NCBI GenBank assembly: GCA_027596035.1
Contig: JADGJA010000419.1
Coordinates: 1 to 19,314, forward strand
DNA length: 19,314 nucleotides
Reading direction: 5' to 3'
Source: Thoreauomyces humboldtii
Lineage: Eukaryota > Chytridiomycota > Chytridiomycetes > Spizellomycetales > Powellomycetaceae
The notes beneath the pieces were generated by a model. The model worked only from the letters and a program-made list of their open reading frames with translations, was not told the origin of the DNA and made no database searches. How positions within the stretch are numbered: position 1 is the first letter of the stretch; every line of letters begins with the position of its first letter. A program made the position numbers and the translations under genes. Shown one piece after another: positions 19,245 to 19,314 of this stretch.

Positions 19245-19314
19245 CGCGGCCGCCGCCGGGGCGCGGGCCGCCCGGGCCGCGGGGAGGGGGCGCGGGCGGC
19301 CGGGGGGGGGGGGG
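19245..19314. other. GC-only low-complexity contig edge ending in poly-G
   Basis: Composition changes abruptly to nearly pure G and C and ends in a G12 run. It does not resemble the rest of the window and has no coding or telomeric signal. It is the mirror of the poly-C left edge and is probably an artefact. Confidence 0.7.

Overview
The window reads as nuclear DNA of a GC-rich fungus, most likely a basidiomycete. The evidence is four protein genes cut by 27 short GT-AG introns (mostly 59-112 bp), including 17 in one gene, with fungal-type housekeeping products. I cannot name the species. Both ends dissolve into poly-C (left) and poly-G (right), so the window is probably a complete short-read contig whose edges are artefacts.

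Layout. 1-70 is poly-C junk. From about 339 to 1841 (+) there are coding-like segments whose splice phases can be joined into a possible gene, cut off at the left and of unknown function. 2474-3916 (+) is cystathionine gamma-lyase (CYS3, 4 exons, 390 aa). 4239-10682 (-) is the proteasome activator Blm10/PA200 (7 exons, 1992 aa). 11347-17964 (+) is the largest subunit of the cleavage and polyadenylation factor, Cft1/CPSF160 (18 exons, 1721 aa). 18122-18707 (-) is a TspO/MBR translocator-like membrane protein (2 exons, 173 aa). The last 600 bases hold the TspO upstream region and a GC-rich contig end.

Organisation. CYS3 and BLM10 are convergent (322 bp apart), BLM10 and CFT1 are divergent and share a 664-bp promoter region, and CFT1 and TSPO are convergent (157 bp apart). 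The genes are unrelated in function (sulfur amino acid metabolism, proteasome capping, mRNA 3'-end formation, membrane tetrapyrrole/sterol-binding protein), so this is an ordinary euchromatic stretch and not a cluster. I found no RNA gene, CRISPR array or recognisable mobile element. All exon boundaries were placed by hand from splice sites, reading phase and remembered family similarity. I see no clear new biological system; the points most worth checking are the left-edge gene, the Blm10 polyglutamine tract, the stop-free introns and the paired GGCGGGAA site upstream of TSPO.
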